Part shown: in pieces, positions 51,921 through 64,000 of the stretch
Layout: each line of letters opens with the position of its first letter
Numbering within the stretch: the stretch's first letter is position 1
Assembly (NCBI GenBank): GCA_037074765.1
Contig: JBAMDO010000250.1
Location: forward strand, 1-64,000
From: Mansonella perstans
Taxonomy: Eukaryota; Nematoda; Chromadorea; Rhabditida; Onchocercidae
Direction of reading: 5' to 3'
Length of the DNA stretch: 64,000 nt
Notes under the pieces: model-generated
The model's database searches: none
Seen by the model: only the letters and a program-made list of their open reading frames with translations
What the model was told of the DNA's origin: nothing
Translations under genes and position numbers: made by a program

Positions 51921-52218
51921 ACATACATACACATCAGATGTAGTGAGAAAGCCTCAGGATGTGCCAACTCAAGTATGAAATCAAAAATAACACTTATAGC
52001 AACTAAAATTGAATTAGCAGAAAATTTAACAGTAGCAGAAAGGCGATACCACTATCGCTATTATCTATTACTATTGCTCTTTTAACTACCACTTCGTTAA
52101 ATTTAATATTAAAAATTACAAGATAACACGTGAAAAAAGCCACATCCACAAAGCTTTCCCATAATCACCGGCTAATTCAGTAGTAGGTTTCTTTTATTAG
52201 ATCGAGAAAACCGACTAA

Positions 52219-55200
52219 TCAAACAAACGTCGAAGCACAATCTCTGCTTGGTTTGTCACTTATAGTGCTCACCAATGTTTTGTTCGGCACATATTGTCCT
52301 GAATGAAATTTTTTTCATTTTTATATTAAAGTGAAAACTGAACTATACTTATTCTCCTCTTAAACATCCTCAAATTAATCTACAAATATTAATTTTACCT
52401 ATAAAAGAACCGTCTTCCGTAAACCGTCCAGGATCTGTATCACCATATTCTGCCATTGAATCGGTTTCTGACTCCGCTTTACTGCCTGTTAATGAGCGTT
52501 TCTCGTCATCTTCCCTAAAAAATCTTATGCAAAAACGTCCTGAAGATTACATTTAATCTGTCCCGGCGGTCTTTGAAATTGCATTTAATGTGCTTTTTTC
52601 CATGCCTCATCCTCTAAAAAAGGAAACTAAAAATATTGAAGCAAATTCACCAAAAAGAAAATCAAAACTATTCAAACCGAACATGATCTTACGTTCCCAA
52701 AATATAAACATGATATGCATTGTTAACTATCCACTTTACACTGATTAAAATTATGAAGCACTTCATATTTAGTTAGTGACTTTCAATTCAAGAATATTGC
52801 AATATTTAAAAACTTACGATTTAAAATATTCACCGAATCCTCTCTCTTTAATGCCAGGTAATATTGGCTGCCTGCCTTGTTGTCTTTCCTTCTCCGATAC
52901 AGGATATTTTGCACCACGTTGCCGAGCTGCCACGCATACAATGCAGAGAATAATGAGCAATAGGAATATTACCAGTAAAATGATAATTAACCACCAAATT
53001 CGTGCACTTTGTGGCGCTATAAAAAGAACAGAATTTCAGATCTCAAGCTTCATAATAAAAATTTAAGAGAAAAATGTATTTAAATCAAATGAATTCAAGC
53101 TATCGTTGGAATGATTTCGCAATTTGCCCAAAACATTGTTAGAAATGATAAAAACTATCGGAGAATGAAGAAGCAAAGTTTCCCAGCTTAGTAAAACTAT
53201 CATACTGTTATCTTCAGGACATTACAATCCTTAAAAAAAACGATTTAAAAAATTCACAAAAAAAAATTATGCAACCAACCACTTCCAGTGGTACTAATGT
53301 GTGAGACAGTTGATTCCGTTTCCCGAATATTTCCAGACTGATCTCGTTGCTTTGACACAACGACCACATCGTATTTCGTTCCTGGCTCCAGATCGTCAAT
53401 TTGAACACTGAGGTCATCGTCTAGAAGCTTTTGCATCAAATTTTTATGTCAAAAAATAAATGAATTCAAATGAGGCATATTTTTCATATGAGACGAACAC
53501 TATAACAAATCACTTTTCATTATTTATTCCTCCAAGATTATCTATGCAATTCATGACAAATATCGAGGCACAATAGACGCTAAGCCAAATATAATGAAAG
53601 TATCTTAAACTTACTGCATAAAAATGAACCTAAGCCACTGCTAACAAGTATTTTGCTCAGAAGGTGAATTAACTATCTTATGCAACCAGTTTACCTATTT
53701 CAACTATTTTTAAAACCTTAAGTTTCTGCATGCATGCAATTTAAATTAGAATTGCCAAATTGCAAGAAATGGTCCTTAAATGGATAATTAAATACCAGAA
53801 TGTCTGAATATACGAAATATCATTTAATAACATTTGAGATGAGCACCGACAAGAAGAAACATGCAAGGATGGAGACTACCTATGTAGGCCATAATAAGCA
53901 TTGTTTTTACCTAACTAGCATCAGTAAATTTTTCATAGTCAAATAAGGCAATCTTTTCATATTAAACAAATAGGAGTAATCTATCAACTTCCTTCGCCTA
54001 ATAATGTGTGACATGAACATCTCTCAGAGAAAACCTTTTGAAATTGTAATCCAATTGAACAGTTATATACTACGAATACATTAAATGACAATAGGAGAAA
54101 CAAATTGATAACTCCTTTAGAAAAACTATAACAATTGTTAAATCATCCCGTTTGATCCATTCATTAACAAACTACTTACCAAAGTATTATATTTTAAAGC
54201 TCAAATAGGAAAAAAGAACTGAAATATTATGATCAAAGACAATCCTACTTTCACCACTCTTTTATTTCTGTTTAATACAAACTGCACCAAGATATTAAGC
54301 TATTTAGCAGTTAAATGATTTAAAAAAAGAAAATCAGTGAAATGCATACCTCTTGGTTCCGCAGTTTTCCATTCATCATTACCAGCTTTTCGATATTTGA
54401 CATACAAATCACTACCAACTGGTCGTCCTTCATTTTTGTCAAATTCACCTGGTGTCAGCGTTAGGTTGATAAAATTATCACCAACACCACTCTCTTCCAA
54501 ATGTGGCTGCTCCGGTTCCACTATAAGTAAAAAGCAAAAAATGCACCTTCGCAATCTCAAAAGTTTAAATTTACTATTTTTAAAATAAAAGCTTTAAATT
54601 TTGAAGAAAATTCTCAAAAGTGTGCGATGCAATCCATTCAAGTTAATTTCAGTGCAAAAAACATAGTTTTTCCTAACAGTAATATCGATAAAAGTTTGCT
54701 ACTACTAGCAACCGCTTACATCAATATTGATGAAACCTTATCACCATCCACAAAAAAATGCTCACAATTTACAGTGCACAAAACTATGCGGAATTGCTCC
54801 AAAACAAAATGGAATTGTTTATGTTATGCATAACAATGAAGTCGTAAATGTTAAAAAAAAGTAAAAAAGAAAGAAATTTCACTGCGTCACTTCTTCAGTT
54901 TGCTTGCATATGATACCGATTCAAACACGTACGTACACGAAAAAATGTAAATACCATAAGAAATTTTTGCCCAAACGCATCATAGTTTCAATATGAATAC
55001 AATCATGACAGTGATAAATAATGATGCCACTAATGACACTAATGACTGCAACTTTCAAGAATTTGTCTGTGTGTGGAAAATCGGGTGGAGTGGATCAAAT
55101 GGTCTAAGCGAATATTTTTAAGCCTATCATAAATAAATACATGACAAGTCTTAGGATTATTGCTGTCTTACTCAACTGCTATATAACAGCTGAATCTGAG

Positions 55201-58200
55201 AGCACTGAAAAGGAAGTGTTGCTTACAGCTGAGTCCAGATGGAAGCAGAAGGACCGTCTGTGCCTACCTCTCCAATACCCTTGCGGCAAAATACTCAACT
55301 ACGTTCCACCACTTTGAAGCGATTAATGAAAATGGGAACAGAGATGGATGAAAATATTGGCAAAAGGTATCTGTTTAGATATCTGTGGAAGAGCTGGTCT
55401 GCTATCGATCCTTTTTCTAAAACTACATCATTAAAAGAATATTCTGATGATGCAACTATATTAACTAATGACTAAATCGAGACATTAACTACAATAACAA
55501 TAACAACAATGACAAAAACTCGCTTTTCCCGATTATGATCCCACCTTAGTTCCTGAAATTGTCATCCTCTCCCCATTCAATCCTTCAACCTTCTTTTGTC
55601 TCTATTACTTATAATTTCCACATAAACTCAAGCTATCTCCTCATTCCATTTACCCAATCGTATTTGAAAGTTTCCATGGACTATATCTTACCAATTGTCC
55701 ACCTCTTCCTTTACAGCTAAATTAAACGACCAATATCAGACCCAAAAGTCATCCAGAAATAATTCAGCAGACAGATGTAACTTGATCTATTAATCATTAT
55801 TATCAAGTGGCTAAATTAAAAGAGCATCCCAAAAATGTACATATAGAAATTGAGCTATTTCGACCACAATAACCGGTTTACATTAAAAATTCTTATAATC
55901 TGCGAAAACTTTAAATTCGTCAGAATAAAAATGTCAGCCATAAATGTATCACCCTAATTTAATGACATGATTACTGGAAGATGCCACGAATCAGGACAAC
56001 CTTAGACAGATCAACAGTGCTCCGTGTCATTCCGCTTTATAAATTTTGATTACGATGTCCGAAAGAGTCTGAACATTGTCGTTACAAGTACAGTGTTACT
56101 TTTTAAGACTACTTAGGAAAAGACTTTAAGAATACTTGAGACATTTCTGCAGAAGGATTACCTATGAAAAAATAGAATTTGATCAGGAACAGAATAAAAC
56201 CGACAAATGGTTCAAATACTTTTTTCGATTTCCTCTACTTCACAAAAATTCACACCAAAATTTACTTTTATTTTTCCCCATACTCGTTAACTATCCCAGT
56301 TCTTCCGTTTTTAAAAATTTCTTGCATTTCACTAAAATCCAACCAACGAGTAGCTTGCTACTTTCAGAATTTTGTTCCGTCCGAAGGAAACTCAAACTAA
56401 AAAAAACGACTTAGTTGCACACTCTATCCTAGTTTCTTGCCTTCCTTACTATGTTATTCGCCTCTCAAAATTAAGCCCTGACAATTTGTTAATGTAATAG
56501 TACGACACATAGTTCCTGATGCGATGCCGAAATTTGCATGCTACTATCATTTTCCATCATTCTTCGTCATCGAAATAATATGCTATTTTCAACAATTTAT
56601 TCATGATTTCGATAGTAAAACTCACGAAATAATTTTACATCCTCAGGTAACGTCATGACATCCTTTGAATTTGGATCACCTCGACCAGCATTTGTATTTC
56701 CATAAACAATAAATCGATATTTACTATCGTTTTCCAAATTCGATATCCTTAGGAACCGTTCTTTCGGTTGTGTTTTTCTGAAAAATTTTTATAAATACTT
56801 TTAGAAGTTTTAGAAGACACTATTCAGAATGTTTGTGTATCAAATGAAAATTGTAAGAAATCCAAATGGTAACCTGACAGGACAGCTTTCCCTCTGCTGC
56901 AATGTACCATCTGGATTTATAGAGCATATCTCAACCGAATATCCAATTAAACGACCATTGTAATGTCGAGGTTTATCCCATCTTACAGCAACAACACCAC
57001 TTTCTCGCTCATCACGCGCATTCATAGGATATGCTTCCAAATTTCGTATCGGAGTTGGCACTGTAAAATAATTCTCGAATGAAATTTAGAATTGATTTTG
57101 ATGTTACTACCAGCTTATTTTACGAATTCTGTAAAAATCATAAGATTTCCTGATCAAAATCCTATGCCGCCAACTGACCTCCTCAACTTACCTGTTTAAA
57201 TTTGGACAAGAATAAGAGAACAGATGGGATCATCATGCTCACATAAAAACTGATTATTCTCTGCTGCTAATTTACCTCCTTCTTTTGTCCGGAATGAAAT
57301 CGGATCGGTCGGTATACCATCATTTTGCCCATTCATTACCGCAATTTGTGCATAATTAATACTGTTCGGTTGCAGACCAAATATTGTGGCGCTTTTTTTA
57401 TCCGGTGCAACGATAATGGAGCGCTTGTCACCATACACACTAGTCTTTGGGACTTCGTTTCTCGATTTTACCAGCTATAGCAAAAAAAAAAAGTGTATTT
57501 GAAACCAACCTTTGCAATCCAATATTACGAAAGTTCTGGCTACTGCCACATTCATAAGTGGATTGTGAATTCAGAAATCAAAGGATCCAAAATAAGGAAG
57601 CAATGACGGAAGCATACATACCTCAGCATATCTCTTTAATCGTGCAATACCCTCCATTTCCATCTCACTTTCCTCGTTTTCACCTTCATCTTCTTCAGAC
57701 CAAAAGATAATCTGTAATGCTTCTTTTATGCTATAAAATTTCAAAACTATAACTCTAACACAATAGAAGGGTTCAAGTCCAGATGATGAAATAAATAACC
57801 TTTATTCCAGTGAAATTTCCTTGTACTTGTTGTGGATCAATTGGATCCCACTCAAAAGTCGCCGATGTTGACTCCGCTGAGACCAATTTGAACCCAGTTG
57901 GTGTAAAACCAGGATCACCCTCACCTGTTCTTCCTTCTACAGTCTGCGGTGAAACATTTGATGTTCCATTCTCATTTGCAGCACGAACCTGCAAAGTCCA
58001 ATAATTTTTAAAAACTGTTATCAGACTTAAATCTAACATTTTTCATTCTTGAATTTCATAGCTAAAAAAATTTGGAATATTCACCTGGACTTCATAGGGT
58101 CGGAACGGTTCTTCGACTGATAGTTCAATGGTGTGGCGACCACTGTATGGATCCTCAACTATCTCTTCCTTCCATTCAGCATCCGATCCACTCTGAAGAA

Positions 58201-61200
58201 ATCCACATCTTAGAATAAACGTTGCTTGCTAGTACCTCAAGTTTTCTCAAACACATATTACAGATTGGTACTTAATTCTTTAGTAATGAATTTTGGCTCT
58301 TGACCTTTGCACTTATAATTTTAGAAAAAAACTTACAGGTCGATATCGAATAATATAATGAAAATTGCGCCCATTCCAATCTTCTCGTGGCATTGGCTTC
58401 CAGAAAACAATTAAATTTTCTGGTCGTGTCCCAGTTGCAGAAACACCTTCTGGATTTCTATCAGGTACTCGAGCTGGTGTTATACAACCGCCATTCACAT
58501 TTGTTGGTGCCCCGTCACCAAAATCATTGCGACCAAAAACGCGAAAACGATACTGAAATCTTGTTTTGATTAAAACAATTTTTAGACTATAGCAAGACTA
58601 ATATGCATAAGCAATATCAACACAAGCAAATTAAATTTAGTTCCAGAGTAAGATTTAAAAACAAACAACCTTGCCGAATGGCCGAAGTGATACATCGATT
58701 GTACCTTTCACTATACGTTGGTTATCATCTATCGTTTGCAAGGAATCGGCCAAAGCAGGATGAGGGTGCGTGAGCCAAACCACACCATCAGTTTCTTCAT
58801 CGATTTGATACTGTGCCCTAAAATTTTTGTATTTTGCATAACAATATAATCCCTCGGCAAATTCCTTTAATTTTCGATTGAATCAGAAAGAATTACATGT
58901 GAAAAGCAATGCAAACGTAAATTATGTCACAAAAAAACTTATATTAAGTCTCAATCTAAAATTTTCGGAATTTTCACTAAAGTATATACCAGATTTCTTT
59001 TATTGGAGCACTGAAATCAATATCCTCCATGTACTCAAAATTGATGGATGCTATTTGGGCAGTATCGTCACATTTCGTGAGAAATGCCATATGAACTGGG
59101 TTTGGAACATCTAAAATTAAATTTTTTTTCAAACTACGCAAAAGCAATATGAAAAAGTCCACTAGAATTTCTCAAATCTCTCTCGAGTTCTGCAATAGGA
59201 CTATAAAGTCAGTTTTGTTTATTTAAACTGTGGCTAAATTTATAACTCTGTGGGTCAAGGCTTTTTAAGGAGTTATATTTAAACATAGTGATACAGTTTG
59301 TTTTCCATTTATCCGTCTGTTGCAATGATGGTCTGATCTTCCAATATACTATGCAGTTTGCCAGACCTATTGATACTAGCTGATGAACTTGATCAACCAA
59401 CTCCTGACTATATATTGTCATACTTCCAAAATTCTTTTCCGAATATATCGCTTCTGCATTGTTATGCATTTATACGTACCATCAACTCCAACTCGAACTG
59501 ACTTCTGCACTGAATCTAATGCGGTTTTCGCGATGCATGTATACACTGCAGCATCATATTTTGCTGGATTTGTAATAATCAGTGAATTTTTGTCGGTAAT
59601 GAGATAATGCCCAGATTGGATATATTGTTCGATTAATGGCTGTAATGACAATTTTTATATCCATAAATTAGAAGAATTACTCAGCAAAATTGTGTAAAAT
59701 TTATCGCTACCAATTTTACTTACACATACTAACTTAAATAGTACATTATTATTATCAAATAATGAGAATACTGTAATTCAAAATACTGGATAGCACTTGG
59801 TTATATGAATCCAACAACGCATGTATTTTATTTCACCTTAATGTTACTGGTTCTTCATCAAATACCTCAAAAATTTTCGCGCTATCCTTCAATATATAGG
59901 AAACTCAGCAACAACTAACAGCAATGTAGAAAAATCGAATATTACAACCAACAACTCTGTACTCAATACCTTTCCGTTAACAAGCCATTCGTAAGTAATT
60001 TCGAGATTTTCATCATGTTTAGCTTCGCATGGTAATTCAAGTCGTTGACCAGCCAGAACCTTTTCTAAAGGCCTTTCAAATGGTTCCAATCGTGTCGCTT
60101 CTAAAGAAGTTTCATTTTCTCTCAACAAAGAATTCAGAATTTTCATCTCCGTTCACACTTTCACAGTTGCGTATTACAATTGTTAAAGAGACCATCATGA
60201 GCTTTGCATTCTTAGTAAACTTAATATTAGTCTTGGCTTAGTAACTGCTAGTTAGAAACGAAACTAGAAACAAACTTCTCATTTAAGTTTTTACCATTTC
60301 ATGACAGATAATAATCGTTATTAATAGCTTTTGGGCTCTTTCAAATGTATTCAAATCTAACCGCGAATAATTATATGTGCTACTCCCTTTTCTGTACCAT
60401 GTTTATTCGTTCCAATACATGTGTATTCACCTTCCGCATCATGACCGACGTCTAGAAATAAAAACTTTCGTTAATTTAAATTGAGTACCTGTTACAATAC
60501 AATTTCACTATCTTTTCGTTTACTAATAGACAATAAGGTAATATAGCTTTATTTGTTCCAGTTTTTCATAACACTAGCAAAGTAAACAAAAAACTGTTAT
60601 GAAAAACGAGCTATCAGAAGTATTCCAAAATTGACAAACCATCAATAATGAGTTTTCCTTCTCCATCGGCATCCGCTGGTACAATGTGATGTTGCAAACC
60701 ATGCAACACAGTGCTTTCCCATGTAATGTTAACATTTGGTGAAGCAAAAAATTTGCATGACAGTGTTACATTTTGACCAACTACAGCTTCGATTTCACCC
60801 GGGTCAGAAAGAAGTTCAGGTTTAAAAGCTGGAAAAAAGTTAGGAAATCAGATGTCAAAAATTGCGATGTAATGCAAGGAAATGAACATATCGATTACAA
60901 AAACCTCCTGAATCTATTAACATAAATAGATCTCATAAGCTTTTTTGGTAGGAAAATTTAGAATAGCCCCAAAGGTTTGCTTTAATAGCTTTACAAAAAT
61001 AATGTTTATTTTTATTCTTTTTCTCGAGAAATAAATGACATCATTTACCGAGAAGATTGAGGTAGAAATTGGCCCACAAATATCCGTGCTTGTTTTCTGC
61101 CTTGCACTGGTAAACAGCATTGTCGCCGCTCCCAGCAACACCTTTTTTAACATTCCTTAATGTCAGGACACTTCCTGTTATGTCCCAATTTCTATTGGCA

Positions 61201-64000
61201 TCATCATCCCTTGGTTTCATCTCTAAACGTGAAGACTATTCAGACAGGTATCCCAAAATACCTCATCACAACTAACGATTTAAGAAAGGAAAAGCTATGG
61301 AAATTTGACAACAGATATGCAATGAAACTAAAAACAACCTACAGCTTCAAAGGCGATAACTTTGTTGGTAAGCTTAAATGACCGAAACAAAAAAATACAC
61401 TGCTTGTTGGATGAAATGATTCTTCTAAAAATTTAAAGGCTAACCAACGCCATTCTTGAAAAATGAAATTATAGGAGCCGGCTTTCCGTTCGCACTACAA
61501 TCAAAAGATACTTCTTCTCCTTCGCTTGTTCGTTTATTTGGCGGTGGACCTGTCGTCCAATATGGTGCAGCTGCAAAAGGAAAGTTGTAACATGAGATTT
61601 ATGCAAAATTTTATATTATTTACACTTTGTCTTGAGGAACATTTTGAGTTCGTGCCAAACAATACTTTCTTAAGCACTATTCCATCCCGACCAAATCTTA
61701 GGCATATAGAAATTGACAGTTGATTTGATATCAATCTATTCAGTGTTGAGTAATTTCAAAATCACTTATAAATTTAAATCAACCTTCAACAACAACATCG
61801 AATCTGCGATCCAAATTAGGATGAGCTTTGAAAATGCATTCATACATGCCTTCTGTTTCTGCACTAACATTGAAAACCAATGTTTTCCCATATGCTTCAT
61901 AGGTATAACGTAAATCATCCTCCAGAATATCAAGACCATTGAATCGCCATACAGGTGTTGGTTCCGGACTAAAATTATTTCAAAAATCAACAAGCTTTGC
62001 TTAAGTCGTTAAACGGAGTAAAGTTTCCTTCTGTGAGAAGTCTTAACACCTTAACACATGTGCATATTCTGGATTAGTTTCAGTACTGTTCAGCAACTCT
62101 TATTCGAAAATGCTGAAAAATTAAAAGACCAAAAAACACAGCAATTCGAGGAGAATTACGGAAAAGTCAATTAGGTAACATTACTGATATGGCGAGAACA
62201 TAACTACATCTACAATAAACGACATGCTCCTCATAAAAACACCAAAAAAAAAAAAAAAAAAAAATGTGGCATTTGTTAATTTAAACATCTAATTTCATTA
62301 TACAAGTGAACTACGGTAGAATTTCTTGAGGGCATATCGAGAACCATTAGACAGAGAAACCTTGCGTTTATTCTTTCCTTTTTAACACATCAAGTTAATT
62401 TCTGTCATCTTTCTTCCGAGACAGGAAACACCCGAAACAGGACCATTAAAAAGAAATCTCAGATCCAAATTTTTTATTTAATTTCCTTGGAAACTGGAAA
62501 AAAGAACTGTGATGGAATCTGATAATTCTCTTTGAGAAAAAAGAACGGGACTAATCTGCAGTTTGAAATCGCTCACTTCAAAGTATCGCTGTCGAGAAAA
62601 GGCAAAAAAAAGACAACTAGTTTTTATTAAGCTTGAGTCCACTTTAAAAATTTCCATTCTTAATCGCTTCCTTCCGAAAAAAAGGTGAAGACGAAAATAT
62701 GATCAATGCTCGCTACATTTGAATTAAACAGTCTAATTTACAATTTATTCAGCTCTCACTAGCCATTACTGAATGCAGTTTATTAGAAATCCCATAAATG
62801 CAAAAGAGAATGGAGCAAGGGAAAAAATTCAGCAACGTTAAAGCCACATTACAGCATACTCATTCTGAAATTACAAAATCAATATCTGGGCACAACTTCA
62901 ACACAAAATTTAGAACTTCTTGAAATTTTTTCGCGAAACGAACAAAATTACAAGATCGCTCAGTCCACCGAGACGAAAAAAATTGGGAAAAAAACGGAAA
63001 AGATTACAAAACACAAAATTAATTTAAAAGTAATGAAAATCAATGAAAATCTTGAACGCAATTATTTCCAAGAATAACAAAGAAAAATTGGGAATACAGA
63101 ACAATTGATTCCAATAAATTCCATACTTTTTTTTTCACTTCCCCTATCTTTAGTGTAAAAAACACTGTTATTCAAAAACAAACAAATTTTAGATCTAAAA
63201 TTTAATTTAATGTCTTTTTTTGCAACGAACATTCGATAAACATCGCAATCTTTTATAAATTTGCCACAGACATAATTTTCTTTCCAAATTTCAAAAAATA
63301 ATATACTGCGAAGCTAAGGGAAATTTTGGTATTGGTTAGCCAAATATAGCTGTATAAATGAACGCTTTTATGTAACTAGTACTAATAAGCACTTCATTTC
63401 TTACTGCAGGATACTCCAAATCCTGGCTCACAAAGCCTTCAGCTATCCTCCAAAAACATCAGATCTCTCTTTTAGTCCTCATATGATGAATGTATGAAAC
63501 TTATAAAGCCAAAAATTTGGAAGGAAAGCTATCAGATTATCGAGCGAAATCCCTAACAAACTTCAATTTATCTCCATTAAATGTGATTATTTCCGAAGAA
63601 ATTGAAGAGAAATAGCAAATATGAAAGTAACTCGACACTAAATGAGATATAAACAGAAAACTAAAGAGGAACTGGAATAAACTTTCAGATACAACGTCTA
63701 TGATTTTGAACAATTTGTGTTAGTTCCAAAATGGTTTAAAAAATTTCGGAACCAATAAATAAGCCTATATCCAAAAAATCATTTATTCGTGAAATTTCCA
63801 GGATATTCACTGACTAATTCGCTATTGTGGTCATTTTATTCCTCAAAAATCATTATTTATAATAGCTGTAATTTTTCACGGCAGTTCAGAACAGGTAAAA
63901 ACTTACTATCCACTGAAGAAGCAATGCAGCTTATGCACGTTACCTTCCAATGCAATCGGAGAGCTCTGATTTACATACTGTTCGCTAGGAGGTATCGGCG
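52219..64000 (-). CDS. sax-7: L1-family neural adhesion molecule SAX-7 (5' part beyond window)
   Basis: Homophilic Ig-superfamily adhesion protein that keeps neurons and axons in place. Minus-strand exons: 63907-64000 (partial), 61784-61968, 61445-61570, 61049-61222, 60640-60829, 60362-60451, 59970-60100, 59480-59639, 58990-59110, 58670-58817, 58337-58552, 58084-58192, 57800-57988, 57622-57711, 57276-57474, 56874-57060, 56626-56777, 54350-54520, 53283-53420, 52818-53016, 52399-52514, 52219-52298. They encode four Ig domains (Ig3-Ig6), five fibronectin III domains (e.g. [38 protein letters not shown]), a transmembrane helix ([18 protein letters not shown]), the juxtamembrane AKYPVSEKE (FERM-binding type), the ankyrin motif SFIGQY and a C-terminal STFV (PDZ ligand). 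The signal peptide and first Ig domains lie outside. Exons 60640-60829 and 58084-58192 each have one base too many and shift frame. Confidence 0.93.
54521..56625 (-). other. Long sax-7 intron before the last fibronectin domain
   Basis: A 2.1-kb intron. It is mostly A+T-rich but includes a G+C-richer patch at about 55180-55340 that holds a small antisense ORF, listed separately. Confidence 0.7.
55141..55317 (+). CDS. Candidate small secreted peptide nested antisense in a sax-7 intron
   Basis: A 58-codon ORF (ATG 55141, TGA 55315-55317). Residues 1-19 ([19 protein letters not shown]) resemble a signal peptide. The mature part is charged, then reads [12 protein letters not shown], two cysteines six residues apart followed by Gly-Lys, the layout of a disulphide-ring peptide with a possible amidation/cleavage site. 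A second open frame (55239-55475) overlaps it in the +2 register and also has dibasic sites. Acceptor-like sites (tttcaag near 55060, tttttaag near 55115) could serve trans-splicing. The patch stands out in G+C from the intron. No homologue is recognised, and chance cannot be excluded. Confidence 0.3.
   Translation: MTSLRIIAVLLNCYITAESESTEKEVLLTAESRWKQKDRLCLPLQYPCGKILNYVPPL
61969..63906 (-). other. Long sax-7 intron within Ig domain 3
   Basis: A 1.9-kb intron that splits the codon for Tyr in FSGYPEPTPVW. It contains an A20-like run near 62249-62268. I see no further exon or element in it. Confidence 0.7.

Larger units (their letters stand above)
48272..52218. other. Region between convergent vWA gene and sax-7
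   Basis: About 3.9 kb between two stop codons facing each other. It should contain both 3' UTRs. No exon is recognised. The only notable element is a CA microsatellite near 51817-51920. Confidence 0.5.

Noticed and set aside
51555..51978. Cys/Val and His/Thr repeat ORFs on both strands
   Set aside because: Translations of the CA microsatellite, with no flanking coding sequence.
52561..52614. Possible extra exon in the sax-7 cytoplasmic tail (acceptor ttttttag, then EDEAWKK-like frame)
   Set aside because: Its frames run into a stop or break the phase. Exon 52818-53016 joins directly and in phase to 52399-52514, giving the expected EDDEKRSL tail.

Overview
This window is nuclear DNA from a nematode, most likely a parasitic (spirurid/filarial-type) one. 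Supporting evidence: a very A+T-rich background with long poly-A and poly-T runs; genes split into many small exons with the nematode acceptor consensus (TTTTCAG or TTTTTAG); likely spliced-leader acceptors just before several start codons; a cuticle-collagen gene; and clear orthologues of nematode genes (sax-7/L1CAM, mkk-4, dph-3, a Mesh-like junction protein). All exon models were spliced by eye from conserved reading frames and intron phase. Symbols rest on recognisable motifs, not on a database search.

Layout, left to right. (1) 676-4507 (+): adenosine deaminase, 10 exons, all catalytic residues present. Its eighth intron contains an antisense fragment of mitochondrial cytochrome b, a nuclear mitochondrial insertion. 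(2) 4508-10762: A+T-rich spacer. (3) 10763-20855 (+): a 30-exon, about 1508-residue Mesh/SUSD2-type membrane protein (NIDO, AMOP, VWD and sushi regions, one transmembrane helix). (4) 24252-25950 (+): a cuticle collagen with intact exon structure but two in-frame stop codons and a broken Gly-X-Y triplet; probably a young pseudogene. (5) 27847-30643 (+): an EGF-repeat type I membrane protein with a Thr-rich stalk encoded by an imperfect ACT repeat. (6) 31769-34408 (-): the MAP kinase kinase MKK-4, divergently arranged with (7) dph-3 at 34681-35186 (+). A perfect CRE-like palindrome lies between them. (8) 35250-36321 (+): an unrecognised, coding-like multi-exon stretch just behind dph-3. (9) 36322-44017: mostly non-coding, with a 53-bp duplicated segment and one small secreted-protein candidate. 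(10) 44018-48271 (+): a secreted protein with two von Willebrand A domains joined by a poly-Thr linker. (11) 52219-64000 (-, 5' part beyond the window): the L1-family adhesion molecule SAX-7, from its third Ig domain through five fibronectin III domains, a transmembrane helix, an ankyrin-binding FIGQY motif and a PDZ-type C-terminus. Two exons each carry one surplus base that breaks the frame. A small signal-peptide ORF is nested antisense in one of its introns.

The genes do not form a pathway. The main theme is surface and extracellular-matrix proteins (Mesh-like, collagen, EGF protein, vWA protein, SAX-7) beside housekeeping and signalling genes (ADA, DPH3, MKK-4). I see no CRISPR array, rRNA, tRNA, spliced-leader RNA gene or intact transposon. 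The observations most worth checking are the mitochondrial insertion, the collagen nonsense codons, the two sax-7 frameshifts, the nested peptide ORF and the unrecognised gene behind dph-3.
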